64,000 nt of DNA from Branchiostoma floridae (GCF_000003815.2 NC_049983.1:22907800-22971799); one strand, 5' to 3'; shown: positions 37,101-46,443, counted from the stretch's first letter. A program made the numbers and translations. The notes: generated from the letters alone by a model not told the origin.

Positions 37101-40100
37101 ATGTCTTGTTCGTTCACTTTAGAGGCGGAAACAAAATCTTGGGGATCCTGGTAATAGTTGAGTTACATTCATTCATTTGTTCACCATGCTTGTAATTTTG
37201 TATGTTGTTGTTGTTTGAATAGAACAGTAATCATCATCATCATCATTCTGATACATGTCCATCCGAAGAAGGATATAACTTCGTCTTGGTCGTTCACTGA
37301 GGTGAAAACAAAATCGTGATACCTTTCATTTGTGGATCCTGGGACGAGTTTAGTTATAAGTGTAGCAATTTTCAACTTCAATAACTTCAACTTCGGTGAC
37401 ATCGATCTCTTGCACCAAGGAGTTTTCATTCCTTGCTTGCACACGGTAACCATGACCATGACCAGTATACGAAGTACTAGTAGTACCAGTAGGACTCTGT
37501 TTCGGCAAGGAGGTTATATCCCTTGGTTTCGGCGTCCTTTTCGTTGCAAGCCCTTCCTGTTGTTCAACGATTCGCTTCCTGCGTCCTTTAGTCCGTGCAG
37601 CCCTCGCTTCTGCCGCCTTTTGTCGCTGTCCCTTTGTCTCCTCGTCTCTGTAGTCTTTTTTCCCGAGGTTCAGGCTGGGAACCCAGTCAACATTGTGTCT
37701 ATCCCACACGGGAGCAGACTTCCCAGAAACAAAATGGCGACCACATACCCGTTGGGTTTGAAGAATGTTCTTTGTAGTCGTATCTGTGCGGCTGATCGCC
37801 GAAATCCACAATCTACGACGTTCTTCAGTGAGCTTCTCATGTTCCACTCCTTGATTGGTAACTACTTTAGGTATACATGAAAAAGAAACCTTCTCCTTCC
37901 TTCTTCTATCGCTTCTTGATCCACAGCCGACAATAATACAGAGAACCATCGCCCGGAACACGTACAGAACGCCGGAGGGGCACAAAGATGGCGGATAGCA
38001 ACCGTTGCCAAGGCCGACCGGGTCGGGTCGGGTCAAGTGACTAAAGGCGAAAATTTGCATATCCTTACTGACGTCCACTGTACGGCGATCTCGCTGTGAC
38101 CTACATTGTAAATTGCGTGTAACCCTTGACTATCATGTAAAAGTATGACTGAAAATACAACGAAACACAGAAATCGTAAAAAGATTCTTTTTCTATTAAA
38201 GAAATTTTAGGTCGCAGCGCATTCGTTGGTGGCGCGTGAACTGCACTGTTACAGCAGCAAGGTCGCCACCTTTGTCGAATGGGGATAACCAGATGACGTA
38301 AGGGGTCATGCCGAAATCCGAAAGTCAAATGTTTTAATAGCTCAATGGTATATGCTAAAAACGCTGGGTGCAAGCATCACTCTTTTCATTAATGGTATGC
38401 AGATATGTAACCTCTATTCTTACCATATATCATATGATCATCATGATGTATACATTACAGGTAATTCAGCGCAGGACGGACGGAAAACAACGTTTCTATC
38501 GGAACTGGAAGGCTTACAAGAGAGGGTTTGGGAAATTGGAAAAGGAATTCTGGCTAGGTTCGTAAGTTTACTTTATCATATATGAAAGGACTTACTTTTA
38601 TATTTAAAAACATGACAAAGCCATACATTTTCTCGGAGATGTAAAACTCACATAATTCAGTATCGTACTACATTTTTGTGCCAGGTTGGGGTGGAAAACG
38701 GATTAATTGATTGTCTATTTGATTGATTGATTGATTGATTGTTTGTTTGTTTGATTGATTGATTGATTATTTATGGCCAATTATGAATCTCATCCACGTA
38801 CGTATCGGGTTCAGTCTCCTGCTCTCGTGAGGCTAGGTCACTCCGTGAACAAAATTTTGCTGAGACATCGAAAATTTGGAGGTATTATATGCCTTTACTG
38901 ATACCTTAAAACTGAAGAACATTCTATTATTAACTGTATTCATACGTGACTGTTAAACCTCTTCCACCATTCAACTGAACACATATCTTTACAGGTAATG
39001 ACATCATCTACAAGCTGACCAACGCCCAGCATAACGAGCTCCGAATCGACCTGGAGGATTTCGAGGGGGAGAAAACTTTCGCCAGGTACGAGAAGTTCCG
39101 CATCGGCAACATCGCCGACAACTTCCGACTGGAGGAGCTCGGCGACTACAGTGGCACTGCAGGTACAGTGGGGAGTCCATAAAGCCAAAGGCGGGGCCAT
39201 TGTAGCCTCCTTCGCATACGTACCTCGCAGAATTCTGGTAGTCTCTACCAGACTGCCAGACTAACTGCACTGGCAATAATCGGGAAAATGATTTGCAAGG
39301 GGAGTTTTGCTACTAGAAGTTTTGGCCGGCCGCGTAGCGGAGGGGAAATGATTGGCGTGGAGTCATTGACTTACTCCCTGGCCAATTTCCCGATTTTCCC
39401 CCGAGTTCTACGATCCCCGTACCACAGTAGGGAGGCTTGACAAGTGGAAGCTGGACTTCTAGCGGCAGCGCTGATTCCTGATTTTCAAGTTTCTTTAATG
39501 CCAGGTGAGGGAGTTCCATATTAGGGAACCCTAGCCCATGTTAAAAATGACGAATCAGCGCTCCCGCAAAAGATAAAATCCAGGCCTGCTACAAGTCTGC
39601 GAAGGAGGCTAGAGCCATTGAGCGTACAAAAAAGGTGACAAATGTCTTAATGATCTTTCAATGAGCGCTCAATGATCTTCAGTGTCATCTCTTAGGTCAC
39701 CAGTGACTGCTTCATGATGTCCAAGATCTTCCGATGATCTTTCAATGACATCTTCCGATGATCTCAGTGATCTTTTAAAGATGTCATTGATATTACCTCG
39801 AAGGTCTTCATGAATTTCCCCATGGTTTAATACTTTGATGATCTCCAATAATTTCTCAATGATCTTAGTCGGAACAATCTCTGTCTAGTTAAAAATTATG
39901 TGGCCTATAGCTAAGGAATGAATCTCCCACAGGTCCACTTAATGTCGCCATGGGCTTGGTAGACTTCTAATGTCCTACCTGCGGGGTGCAATTAGGACAA
40001 GCAGACAGGTTGCTTAGTAGACGAAGCTCTCCTTGAAGTAGCAATGATATCATCTTGGGCCCCTGAACGTCTACCAGAAATCATCACACTCACACACGCA

Positions 40101-42094
40101 CATATACAAACATAGACATACAGGTTCTTAACGCAAAATGACAGACATGGAATGTTCCTACTTTGGGAAACTTAAGTTGAGCATAACGTTGACTGAAAGC
40201 TGCGTGATGAAACGGACCCCAACCGTCGTCCCTTTTTCACGCTCTTTTATTCCCGTTCTTCTCTGCCACTTTTTATTAGCTGATAACGAGTTCCAGCGTA
40301 TGCAACCGCTTAACGGTTTATTAACTGGAGCGGTAATATAACCAGGAAAACCTGGCGACAGACCAGGCTTAAGATTGTCGATGGAATTCTGCAACGCAGT
40401 TTTAGGGTGGGCTGTGTTGAACAGCTCACTAGCCGTCGCTGCTGGAAGCCGTCTTTTAGAGCACTTTCCCATCTGTTTCAGACGTTTCTTAACGACCGGT
40501 ACTAAAGGCCCATTAAGAGCTGGTTACTTTCCCAGTATAATCCCCCGTAACCCGCTACTGACATGTATGAGTTTTACAGAAGGGAAAGCCTGCATGAACT
40601 TTCACTACATATCACGTGCACCCTTCGTGGTTGTCTGGCACGTGCTATGGCAGGTCTGGCATGGCGGCTAAACGATAGCCTGAAATATAATTCAAACGAT
40701 GATGGATAATACGGTAGAAGCCGCTTAATTGCACGGTCTATTTGCCAGTGCATTTCGTTCAAGTATCCGGCTGGTGCAATACTGCGAAGTTATCTAGCTG
40801 GACCTTGAGATTTTGGGATTCCGTGCAGTTAACAGACATGTACGTTAATCCGTTGTGCAATTAACTGGCTTCTACGTTATTATGATCCATCTAGCTTTGA
40901 CACCACCCTTGCATGGACCAAACAAATCATCGGGACGTTGTGATACACATGGACAAAGCCAAGATGTCAGACACTAGTACTGAGCTGGATTATCTAGTCG
41001 GTTGGCGGTATAGACTTCGAGGAAACTTGTGACTTAATTGATGGACGCCATTATTGGGTCAGTGTACGACGGAATCTATCATTCATCCTAAAGAAGCCCA
41101 TAGGCTTGTGTGAACATTTGGTGAGAGTATGCGTTTGTTTACAACTTGAAAAGGATCAGAGGACTGGTTGAAAGGTTGTTGGTAAGCGCTTTATTTTTGC
41201 GTACAGTTATAAAGTTTAGAATTATATCATAACAAGACTAATATGTTTTTGTGTGAATTTCAGGGGATTCTCTGATATACCACAAGGGCATGGAATGGTC
41301 CACACGGGATGAGGACAACGACAACAGCTCGGAGCAGTGCGCTGTGGTCAACTACGGTGAGGAACATTCCTTAGTCCTCACAATAAGGCAAAGAGTAACG
41401 CTTTTTCTAGCCTGTGTGTCAGGCTTGTTAGTTTACCGGGGCTCCCATATCATGGCATATGCATACCCTTCCTCACCTCACCAACCGGTAAACTGGCTAC
41501 GCTTTTTTAATAGCTAGTAGTACATTTTAGGCAAGCACATCGTACACAGTCAACCTTACTCCTATCGATAATTTGGTTGGGTTCTTTGATTGTCTAGTCC
41601 ATTCATCCATAACCAATACAAATTTGCTGCCAAACGGCTACCTTAGCTTAGCAGGTTATAGTTAACCTTCTGACGTCACGGGTAGGTGCTGGTACAAGAT
41701 GCATAGATTATGTTATTGATCCACCTCTCACGTGGTGGTACGACATGCATAGATTATGTTAATGATTCACTCCTTACGTCACAGGTACGTGGTGGTACAA
41801 CTTGCATAGTATGTTAATGCTCCACTTCTTACGTCACAGTTGCGTGGTGGTACAACATGCATAGATTATGTTAATGATCCACCTTTCACGTGGTAGTACG
41901 ACATGCATAGATTATGCTAATGATCTATTTCTTACGTCACAGGTGCGTGGTGGTACAACAGGTGTCGGGTGTCCAACCTGAACGGTCGCTATGGAGACAA
42001 CACCAAAGACGGCATCATCTGGAAGACGTGGAAGGGTGACGACTACTCCCTGAAGGCCACGGAGATGAAAATAAGACCCTTCTACTTCAAGTGA
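21617..42094 (+). CDS. Secreted fibrinogen-domain protein (ficolin/FReD type), six exons
   Basis: Exons: 21617-22130, 35555-35691, 38461-38557, 38995-39162, 41264-41356, 41943-42094. Joined they give 386 residues and all phases agree (1, 0, 1, 1, 1). Residues 1-35 hold a signal peptide or N-terminal anchor (V-F-L-A-V-L-L-L-L). Residues about 125-155 are a short helical, possibly coiled-coil, stretch followed by C-C-G and a Ser/Thr/Pro linker. Residues 172-386 are a complete C-terminal fibrinogen domain with all four expected Cys, the calcium loop D-E-D-N-D-N, and G-A-W-W-Y-N-R-C. Such proteins oligomerise and bind acetylated sugars or pathogen surfaces in innate immunity. The start at 21617 has A at -3; the next ATG (21629) has a better context. 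The first intron is 13.4 kb. Linkage of exon 1 to the rest rests on phase and order, not on a transcript. Confidence 0.9.
22430..23400 (+). repeat. Diverged tandem array in intron 1
   Basis: Four to five degenerate copies of a unit containing CCGTGCAAATATGCCAGACA, then A-C-T-G-A-A-T-A-T-C-A-C, CTTTCTTTTTATTACTG and a later ACCAGGACCACA. Copies begin near 22436, 22600, 22770, 23018 and 23290, so spacing varies from about 160 to 275 bp. Confidence 0.65.
25745..25862 (-). mobile_element. tRNA-derived SINE fragment
   Basis: The minus strand has a B-box-like GGGGTTCGAATCCC and a weaker A-box region. It shares the downstream block CGACTTTCCTCACTC with the copy at 50025-50236. It is not a tRNA gene, since no cloverleaf is complete. 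Confidence 0.6.
26258..26482 (-). mobile_element. MITE of the TCTCCRAGCAGA family, copy A
   Basis: Inverted relative to copies at 27266-27440 and 34463-34675. Shared blocks include GTTCACTCCTAGGCCAATTA, a Y-A-T-T-C-G-A-C-C-like region, and AGAATTTGGCCAAAT. One end reads TCTGCTTGGAGA. Confidence 0.65.
26623..26771. mobile_element. Long-arm foldback MITE
   Basis: Arms of roughly 60 bp. The left begins AAGCAGACCCTACGG and the right ends CCGTAGGGTCTGCTTGG-like. Both contain GGCCAAGGAGTATA or its inverse. Related to the element at 42874-43050. Confidence 0.8.
26837..26921. repeat. Foldback repeat
   Basis: Arms AGCCTGGATACC / GGTAACCAGGCT and ACCCCAGCCCGA / TCGGGCTGGGGT around a 20-25 bp loop. 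Confidence 0.7.
27266..27440 (+). mobile_element. MITE of the TCTCCRAGCAGA family, copy B
   Basis: Begins TCTCCGAGCAGACGTGTC, contains TTGGCCAAATT and CACTCCTAGGCCAATTA, and ends TCTGGTAGAGACTA. Confidence 0.7.
28143..28350. mobile_element. Foldback MITE
   Basis: The left arm AACGTTTCCCTGGGAGCC is matched in inverse by GGCTCCCAGGGTAGGGAAACG on the right. Inner blocks GGACCGGGTAGCTAG and CTAGCTGCCCGATCC also pair. Confidence 0.7.
28729..29556 (-). mobile_element. 3' part of a non-LTR retrotransposon with C-terminal zinc knuckle
   Basis: One uninterrupted minus-strand frame of about 235 codons runs from 29556 to its stop at 28852. It contains [34 protein letters not shown] and then the knuckle C-R-Y-C with [10 protein letters not shown]. 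This is the tail typical of LINE polyproteins. The 3' flank ends at a (TTCA/TGAA)n tract at 28729-28745. A stop at 29557 and loss of the reverse transcriptase upstream make it a 5'-truncated dead copy. Confidence 0.8.
29777..29791. repeat. Poly-C tract
   Basis: About fifteen C in a row. Simple sequence, liable to length error. Confidence 0.9.
34463..34675 (+). mobile_element. MITE of the TCTCCRAGCAGA family, copy C
   Basis: Begins TCTCCGAGCAGACGTGTC, ends GTGGTAGAGACTAAG, and shares AGTTCACTCCTAGGCCAAT and ACTATTCGACCAGGCC with copy B. Confidence 0.7.
35555..35691 (+). CDS. Fibrinogen-domain gene, exon 2
   Basis: Starts the fibrinogen domain: [10 protein letters not shown], then S-G-V-Y-T-L and [12 protein letters not shown]. 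Acceptor TTCCTAG, donor ATC|GTAAGT, phase 0. Confidence 0.95.
35657..35930 (+). repeat. 137-bp tandem duplication of the exon 2 donor edge
   Basis: The last 35 bp of exon 2, its donor and about 100 bp of intron (35657-35793) are repeated from 35794. The second copy keeps ACTGCGATATGGACACGG, the coding frame and an intact GTAAGT donor but has no acceptor. Confidence 0.88.
36714..36882. mobile_element. Long foldback MITE with TAGCCTCTACCAGGCTCCGC ends
   Basis: Both ends read TAGCCTCTACCAGGCTCCGC in inverse. The arms, about 80 bp each, include AATTGGACAAATAG and a centre of CTAGGGCGGC / TTCCCCTAG. Part of the same family is seen near 31105-31145 (GCGGAGCCTGGTATAGGCTA). Confidence 0.8.
37350..37949 (-). 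CDS. THAP zinc-finger domain protein, antisense in an intron
   Basis: 199 residues. Residues 1-95 form a THAP domain: C4 and C9 (C-x4-C), W48, then C69-x2-H72 (V-C-G-R-H-F), and the terminal V-P-S-L that replaces the usual AVPTIF-type box. THAP domains bind DNA through a C2CH zinc site. Residues 100-135 are strongly basic with a likely nuclear localisation signal (K-G-R-R-K-R), and the tail is acidic. The start has G at -3 and G at +4, and the frame has no upstream ATG. It lies within intron 2 of the fibrinogen-domain gene on the opposite strand. No polyadenylation signal is obvious, and further exons downstream are possible. THAP genes may be host factors or derive from P-type transposons; no transposase domain is present here. 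Confidence 0.78.
   Translation of the reverse strand: MVLCIIVGCGSRSDRRRKEKVSFSCIPKVVTNQGVEHEKLTEERRRLWISAISRTDTTTKNILQTQRVCGRHFVSGKSAPVWDRHNVDWVPSLNLGKKDYRDEETKGQRQKAAEARAARTKGRRKRIVEQQEGLATKRTPKPRDITSLPKQSPTGTTSTSYTGHGHGYRVQARNENSLVQEIDVTEVEVIEVENCYTYN
38461..38557 (+). CDS. Fibrinogen-domain gene, exon 3
   Basis: Codes [13 protein letters not shown] and [13 protein letters not shown]. Acceptor TTACAG. Only the donor CTAG|GTTCGT keeps the frame; it is weak, and a consensus GTAAGT starts 4 bp downstream of it. Confidence 0.9.
38698..38772. repeat. (GATT)n microsatellite
   Basis: Imperfect GATT/GTTT tetranucleotide repeats in intron 3. Confidence 0.9.
38995..39162 (+). CDS. Fibrinogen-domain gene, exon 4
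   Basis: Codes [10 protein letters not shown] through L-R-I-D-L-E-D-F-E to L-G-D-Y-S-G-T-A-G, the core of the fibrinogen fold. Acceptor TTACAG, donor GCAG|GTACAG, phase 1. Confidence 0.95.
39640..39870. repeat. GATCTT-rich degenerate repeat
   Basis: A cluster of imperfect ATGATCTTTCAATGA-like units in intron 4, dense in GATC. Confidence 0.7.
41264..41356 (+). CDS. Fibrinogen-domain gene, exon 5
   Basis: Codes [15 protein letters not shown], then the calcium loop [11 protein letters not shown] and A-V-V-N-Y. Acceptor TTTCAG, donor TACG|GTGAGG, phase 1. Confidence 0.95.
41675..41945 (+). repeat. Minisatellite made of the exon 6 acceptor edge
   Basis: Five units of about 46-58 bp precede exon 6. 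They share GTGCGTGGTGGTACAACA-like sequence and GCATAGATTATGTTAATGAT. Three units carry CGTCACAG or CGTCACGG before the exon-like block, so decoy acceptors lie directly upstream of the real one at 41942. Confidence 0.88.
41943..42094 (+). CDS. Fibrinogen-domain gene, exon 6 (terminal)
   Basis: Codes [17 protein letters not shown], then I-W-K-T-W-K-G and the ending K-I-R-P-F-Y-F-K followed by TGA. Confidence 0.95.
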
Positions 42095-42643
42095 CGTCCT
42101 ACCGTAGCTGTTACTTGTGTATATTAGCATAGTTAGTGTCTACTTTGGGAAGATTTTCTTTTGTTTCGAGCAAGTTTCAAATGTCTACAGTCGACATGCA
42201 TCGGTGGTTGTTTCCCGAAGACGGTCAATTGATTGATTGATTGCAATTTTCAAAACCAGTATGATATTTCTACAACTTTTTTTTCATAGTTTTGAATTTT
42301 TTCACTCTTCTCCATGTTGATAGAAATAAGTCTGCTTCGTTGGAAATATGTCATTTAAGAGTACTTTATAACAATAATGATTTTAAAGAAAGGCCGCAAA
42401 GATTGACCATCGCCAAAGCCTTGAAGTGTTTGTGCAGAGTTGAAGAACTTTGTGCTATTTTGAGTATGTCGTTTCCATTTATGTCGTATTTATCTGGTGT
42501 TCATTTGTATATACAGTATTCAGCAGATACAGAGTCCATGTGTCAGCACACTTTTATACTTACGTATTCTCGTAGTCCGTATCATAGCATATGGCCAGTT
42601 ATTTGTAGTATAACTAGTTACAACTATTTGTTTTGCATCCAAG

Positions 42644-42649
42644 AATAAA
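42644..42649 (+). terminator. Polyadenylation signal of the fibrinogen-domain gene
   Basis: AATAAA 550 bp after the stop codon, the first on this strand after the gene. Confidence 0.6.
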
Positions 42650-42873
42650 TTCATCGGATTAGTAGAATATAGGATATTAAGGTTTCTCTTTCCACAACCT
42701 GCTTACGTTACGAAGTCTCTGTGACACCTTTTTCAGAGCTTCGGACTGGAGTTCTGCTTCTCGCTGCTATATGTAGCAAATGTAGGTGGCGCTTTTGTGG
42801 CGAGAACATTATCCAGCAGGAGGCGGGGGGGGGGGGGTACAAACTTAGCCACGTTTGGGATAGCTAGGCACAA

Positions 42874-43050
42874 CCTAATCTCCAAGCAGATCCTACTATG
42901 GCATGAGATAGTACCAAACTGGCCAAGGAGTGTAGTCAGCCAAAATGTGTCCATTTGCCTTGTAGCGAATCACACTTCTAAACCGGCTTTACTCCTCTGC
43001 CAGCTTTTGATACTATTTTATGCTACCGTAGGATTTGCTCGGAGATTAGG
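42874..43050. mobile_element. Foldback MITE, CCTAATCTCC ends
   Basis: The ends CCTAATCTCCAAGCAGATCC and GGATTTGCTCGGAGATTAGG are inverted repeats. The inner GGCCAAGGAGT block is shared with the element at 26623-26771. Confidence 0.78.
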
Positions 43051-43527
43051 TACAACCATATGTTTTGCAACTGAATAATATCTCGATCCAATAGTGCACG
43101 TGTGTGTGTCTTGGGTAAAATTAAAGTATTTCATAGGATTGTTCAAGTTTTGTTTTGGTAATGACTAGCTTCAAAGTGTTCCGAATTTCATAAGATGTTC
43201 AGATATCATTTTTTAGAAGTAGACCATTCAGCCCTGCACAGCCAAGGATTTTATGATACATGTATATAGTGCAAGACTGGGATAAAAAAAGTGGTGTCTT
43301 GTCAACCGACTTTCTCAATAAAAACGAGTGTACACAAGATGATGCAATGTCACCATTCTTTACTGACTTCATCATATCATATCTCTGGTATATTACATAG
43401 AAGGCGTATTTAATTGATTTTATGAAAAAAAGTTAGACATTTGTATTTGACTACATAGCATAGCTCATACCATGCATATCAGGAAAAAGCCTGTACGTGG
43501 TTAGAAATATAGTTCTGATTCCTAAGG

Positions 43528-43533
43528 TTTATT
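43528..43533 (-). terminator. Polyadenylation signal of the receptor kinase gene
   Basis: Reads AATAAA on the minus strand, about 95 bp past the kinase stop codon. Confidence 0.6.
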
Positions 43534-43626
43534 GAAAAAAGATAATGTACAGTAGTCACGGCTAACACGGAAGCACACAGAAAAAATACTATTCTATTCT
43601 ATTCTCGTTACAGAACTAAAGCATAT

Positions 43627-46443
43627 TTACACCGCAGTTTCCATTTCAATGGCCTCATGAGGAAGCAGTATGTGGATCAGTTGTAGCAGCCTCTGTTCTA
43701 TCCCATCTGGAGTCGGTCTTGTAGCTGGAACGTCGCGCCAACACGCCCTCATCAGTCGGTACAGGTCCTCTGGACATCCCGGCGGCCTCTTCATCCGTAT
43801 TCCTTGCCTCAGAATCCCCACCATCTCAAGAAAGCTTAGCTGAACCATGCCATTGTAGCAGGGATCTTTCCCCAGCGTGGCGATCTCCCACAGCAGCACA
43901 CCGAAGGACCAGACATCACTCTCACAGGTGTACTCGCCAGTCTCGATGGACTCCAATGCCATCCACTTCAGCGGAAGGAGTTCGTCAACGCCTGGACGGT
44001 TACATCGTACATACTGAGTGGTGGCGTAGACATCTCTGGCCAGTCCGAAGTCAGCCAACTTGGCCACGTTATCTGCAGTGATGAGGACGTTTCGAGCGGC
44101 CACGTCACGATGGGCGATTCTCAAGCGTTCCAGCTCTTGTAGAGCTCGTGCAATGTGGACTGCGTATCCAAGAAGGTTTCCAAGTAGGTCGTCTTGATCA
44201 ACATCCCTTATCCGCCGCAGGAAGCCTAAGAGATCGCCTTTTGGAGCATATTCCAGAAGAATGTACTTCTCCGAAGACTTGGTGATGAGGCCCACAAGAC
44301 GAACGATATTGGACTGACGACCACCGCCTTGTCGCACTTCATGCACACATACCAGTATAGCTGCTTCTCTGTAAAAGTCCCGATAGGACTGTGAGTCCTC
44401 GACGCGAACGGTCTTTGCGGCAACGTCGAGCTTGCCCTTGGGTGTTCGCAATTGTGCCCTTCTGACTTGCCCAAACATCCCTTCTCCTAGCAGGGGACCA
44501 GGAGCAAGATGGCTGATCTTCTTCTCCCAACGTCCCAGCCAGCCCGGTTGTAGGCTCTGTGCTAGGTCTTGCTCCATTCTCTTCAGCTCGAAAAGTATAT
44601 TGTCCTCCTCGCGTGTATCGGGCGCGGAGCATTTCAGAACCCCCGTTTTGTAGAGAAGTGTCATCACTATGGTAACGAGCAAGACTAAAGAGCCCAGTGG
44701 TATCAGACTTTCGAGTAGTGGTTCATATCTGCTTGTCTGCAATTGGTCACATTTCCGCCCCGTCCATGGCGTCACGCAAGCACAGCTGCCATCCTCATTG
44801 TTGCATGTGGCATTGTTCTTACAGGAACAAGCTTTATGACATCCCCAGCCGTACCGACCGCTTGGACACGGTTTGCTGCAATCCTTTCCGTACCATCCTC
44901 CAGTGCAGTTACACCTGCCGTCGCTAAGGCCACAACTAGCACCATTAAGGCAAATACAGTCCTTGCTACAGTCTTTACCGTACTTGTCGCCCGGGCATTG
45001 TGTCTGACACCTGGGTCCCGTCCATCCCGGCGGACACACACAACCATCCCAGCGGTCACAGCTGGCACCTTGTAGACAGTCACATCTTTCCTTACAATGT
45101 GCCCCTTTGCGATTCGGTGGACAATTAGCAATATTGAGTACAAAGGTTGTATTGTACGTCTTACCCTGCGTGTCTTCGACCTTGCAGGTGTAAGGGCCAC
45201 CGTCTTTTGCTTGTATGTTTCGTACCACAATGTCGATTCCTCGTACACCTATACTGACTTTTTGTGAGGCGTTTGGAAATTTGAAAGACACAGTTTTCAC
45301 ATCGATATGATGCACCTTGCAATAAAACGTCAAATTGGCGGAAATATAGACATATTTAGGGTCACTAGGTGTCAGTTCTATAGAGGCTTCAGGTTTAGGA
45401 ATATCACAGGCCACACCTTTCCAGCCAGGTGGACAATTGCAGGCGCCGTCAAACCCGTGGCAGCGGGCACCGTTCTTACAGATACAGCTTTTATCGCAGA
45501 GGAAGCCGTATTTTCCGACCGGGCAACCTACTGGTTTCACGTGTATGTCAAAATATTCAATAGTAGTCAATTTTGCGTGGACCGTTCTGATGTGGTAATC
45601 AAACGATGGAACTTCGCAATGGTATGTTTCTTTGTCTTTTGTAAGAATCGTTAGAGAAAACAAACCAATAAATTGGTATATTTTATCGAAAACAATCTCT
45701 TTGGGAACATACTTAGTTAAGTCCATGAGTTTTGAACTATCGCTATCACTTCGTCTGAGGCTGTACAAGTTGATTACAAGTGTTGGTAGTTCAGACCCGG
45801 CGCTACATGACGTCTGATCTATGTTATTTATCCATAAATCCTCTAACATTGTGAGATCCTCATGGTGAGAAACGTAAGAAGCTATACGGATATTGCAATC
45901 ACTGTTTTCTGTGTGTACCATCCAAGGGTAAACAGTTTCATGGACCCAGATATCATCGACAGTGCCGTATGTACGGCTGAAGACGAAAAGACCTCCGTCG
46001 GTGGTCATTGCCTCCGCTCTCACTGTAGGACTGAATAACATTTCTCCCGGTCGACCGTTATGGTTGATCGGAGTTTCACACGTTTCGTTATACACAGGAG
46101 GATAGCCCTCAATGTCAGTCAGCTCTACCTTGATACTGGTGTCGTGTTGAATGTGGAGCAGATAGACCGACTGTACTGACCAGTCCAGTGGGTTGGCGAC
46201 CACAACGGTGCAGTTCTCCGTCACCTTGAAGCGGTCGTACGGGTCTCCCTCCATTTTGGCACACGGAAGTTCCGCTTTTTCTTCAGCCCTTGTCTCTTCA
46301 GGTAGTCTCGACGGGCCGAAAATGGTCTCTCCGACAGCGACGTTTTCTGGCACGGAAACGATGAACTCCTCTGCCGAGGTGGAACAAGCAAGTTGACCAA
46401 GCGCCAACCAAACACTTACGAATACAAGAAGATTTCCTGCCAT
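43627..46443 (-). CDS. Receptor tyrosine kinase with EGF-Ig-EGF3 ectodomain, single exon
   Basis: 938 residues with no intron. Signal peptide 1-24. Residues 25-306 are a unique region that opens with V-S-V-P-E-N-V-A-V-G, faintly cadherin-like, and holds only scattered Cys. Then EGF (307-346), Ig-like (353-438, C375 and C420), three EGF-like modules (441-479, 483-522, 526-565), TM about 579-598 and a kinase domain 645-925. All catalytic residues are present: G-E-G-M-F-G loop 653-658, K677, E693, H-R-D 778-780, N785, D-F-G 798-800, and activation-loop tyrosines 806 and 811. The kinase resembles the FGFR/Tie branch; Ig plus three EGF recalls Tie, but FN3 repeats are absent. It should be a cell-surface receptor that signals by autophosphorylation; the ligand is unknown. 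The start has A at -3 and G at +4. The lack of introns suggests a retrocopy origin within a lineage-specific kinase family. Confidence 0.95.
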   Translation of the reverse strand: MAGNLLVFVSVWLALGQLACSTSAEEFIVSVPENVAVGETIFGPSRLPEETRAEEKAELPCAKMEGDPYDRFKVTENCTVVVANPLDWSVQSVYLLHIQHDTSIKVELTDIEGYPPVYNETCETPINHNGRPGEMLFSPTVRAEAMTTDGGLFVFSRTYGTVDDIWVHETVYPWMVHTENSDCNIRIASYVSHHEDLTMLEDLWINNIDQTSCSAGSELPTLVINLYSLRRSDSDSSKLMDLTKYVPKEIVFDKIYQFIGLFSLTILTKDKETYHCEVPSFDYHIRTVHAKLTTIEYFDIHVKPVGCPVGKYGFLCDKSCICKNGARCHGFDGACNCPPGWKGVACDIPKPEASIELTPSDPKYVYISANLTFYCKVHHIDVKTVSFKFPNASQKVSIGVRGIDIVVRNIQAKDGGPYTCKVEDTQGKTYNTTFVLNIANCPPNRKGAHCKERCDCLQGASCDRWDGCVCPPGWTGPRCQTQCPGDKYGKDCSKDCICLNGASCGLSDGRCNCTGGWYGKDCSKPCPSGRYGWGCHKACSCKNNATCNNEDGSCACVTPWTGRKCDQLQTSRYEPLLESLIPLGSLVLLVTIVMTLLYKTGVLKCSAPDTREEDNILFELKRMEQDLAQSLQPGWLGRWEKKISHLAPGPLLGEGMFGQVRRAQLRTPKGKLDVAAKTVRVEDSQSYRDFYREAAILVCVHEVRQGGGRQSNIVRLVGLITKSSEKYILLEYAPKGDLLGFLRRIRDVDQDDLLGNLLGYAVHIARALQELERLRIAHRDVAARNVLITADNVAKLADFGLARDVYATTQYVRCNRPGVDELLPLKWMALESIETGEYTCESDVWSFGVLLWEIATLGKDPCYNGMVQLSFLEMVGILRQGIRMKRPPGCPEDLYRLMRACWRDVPATRPTPDGIEQRLLQLIHILLPHEAIEMETAV

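Noticed and set aside
37332-37880. 182-codon plus-strand frame
   Set aside because: It is the antisense shadow of the THAP gene.
38558-38585. Donor GTAAGT at 38562 as the true end of fibrinogen exon 3
   Set aside because: It would join exon 4 out of frame and reach a stop at once. The in-frame GTTCGT at 38558 is preferred.
39640-39870. CRISPR-like short repeats
   Set aside because: Units are irregular and degenerate with no spacer structure. The genome is eukaryotic.
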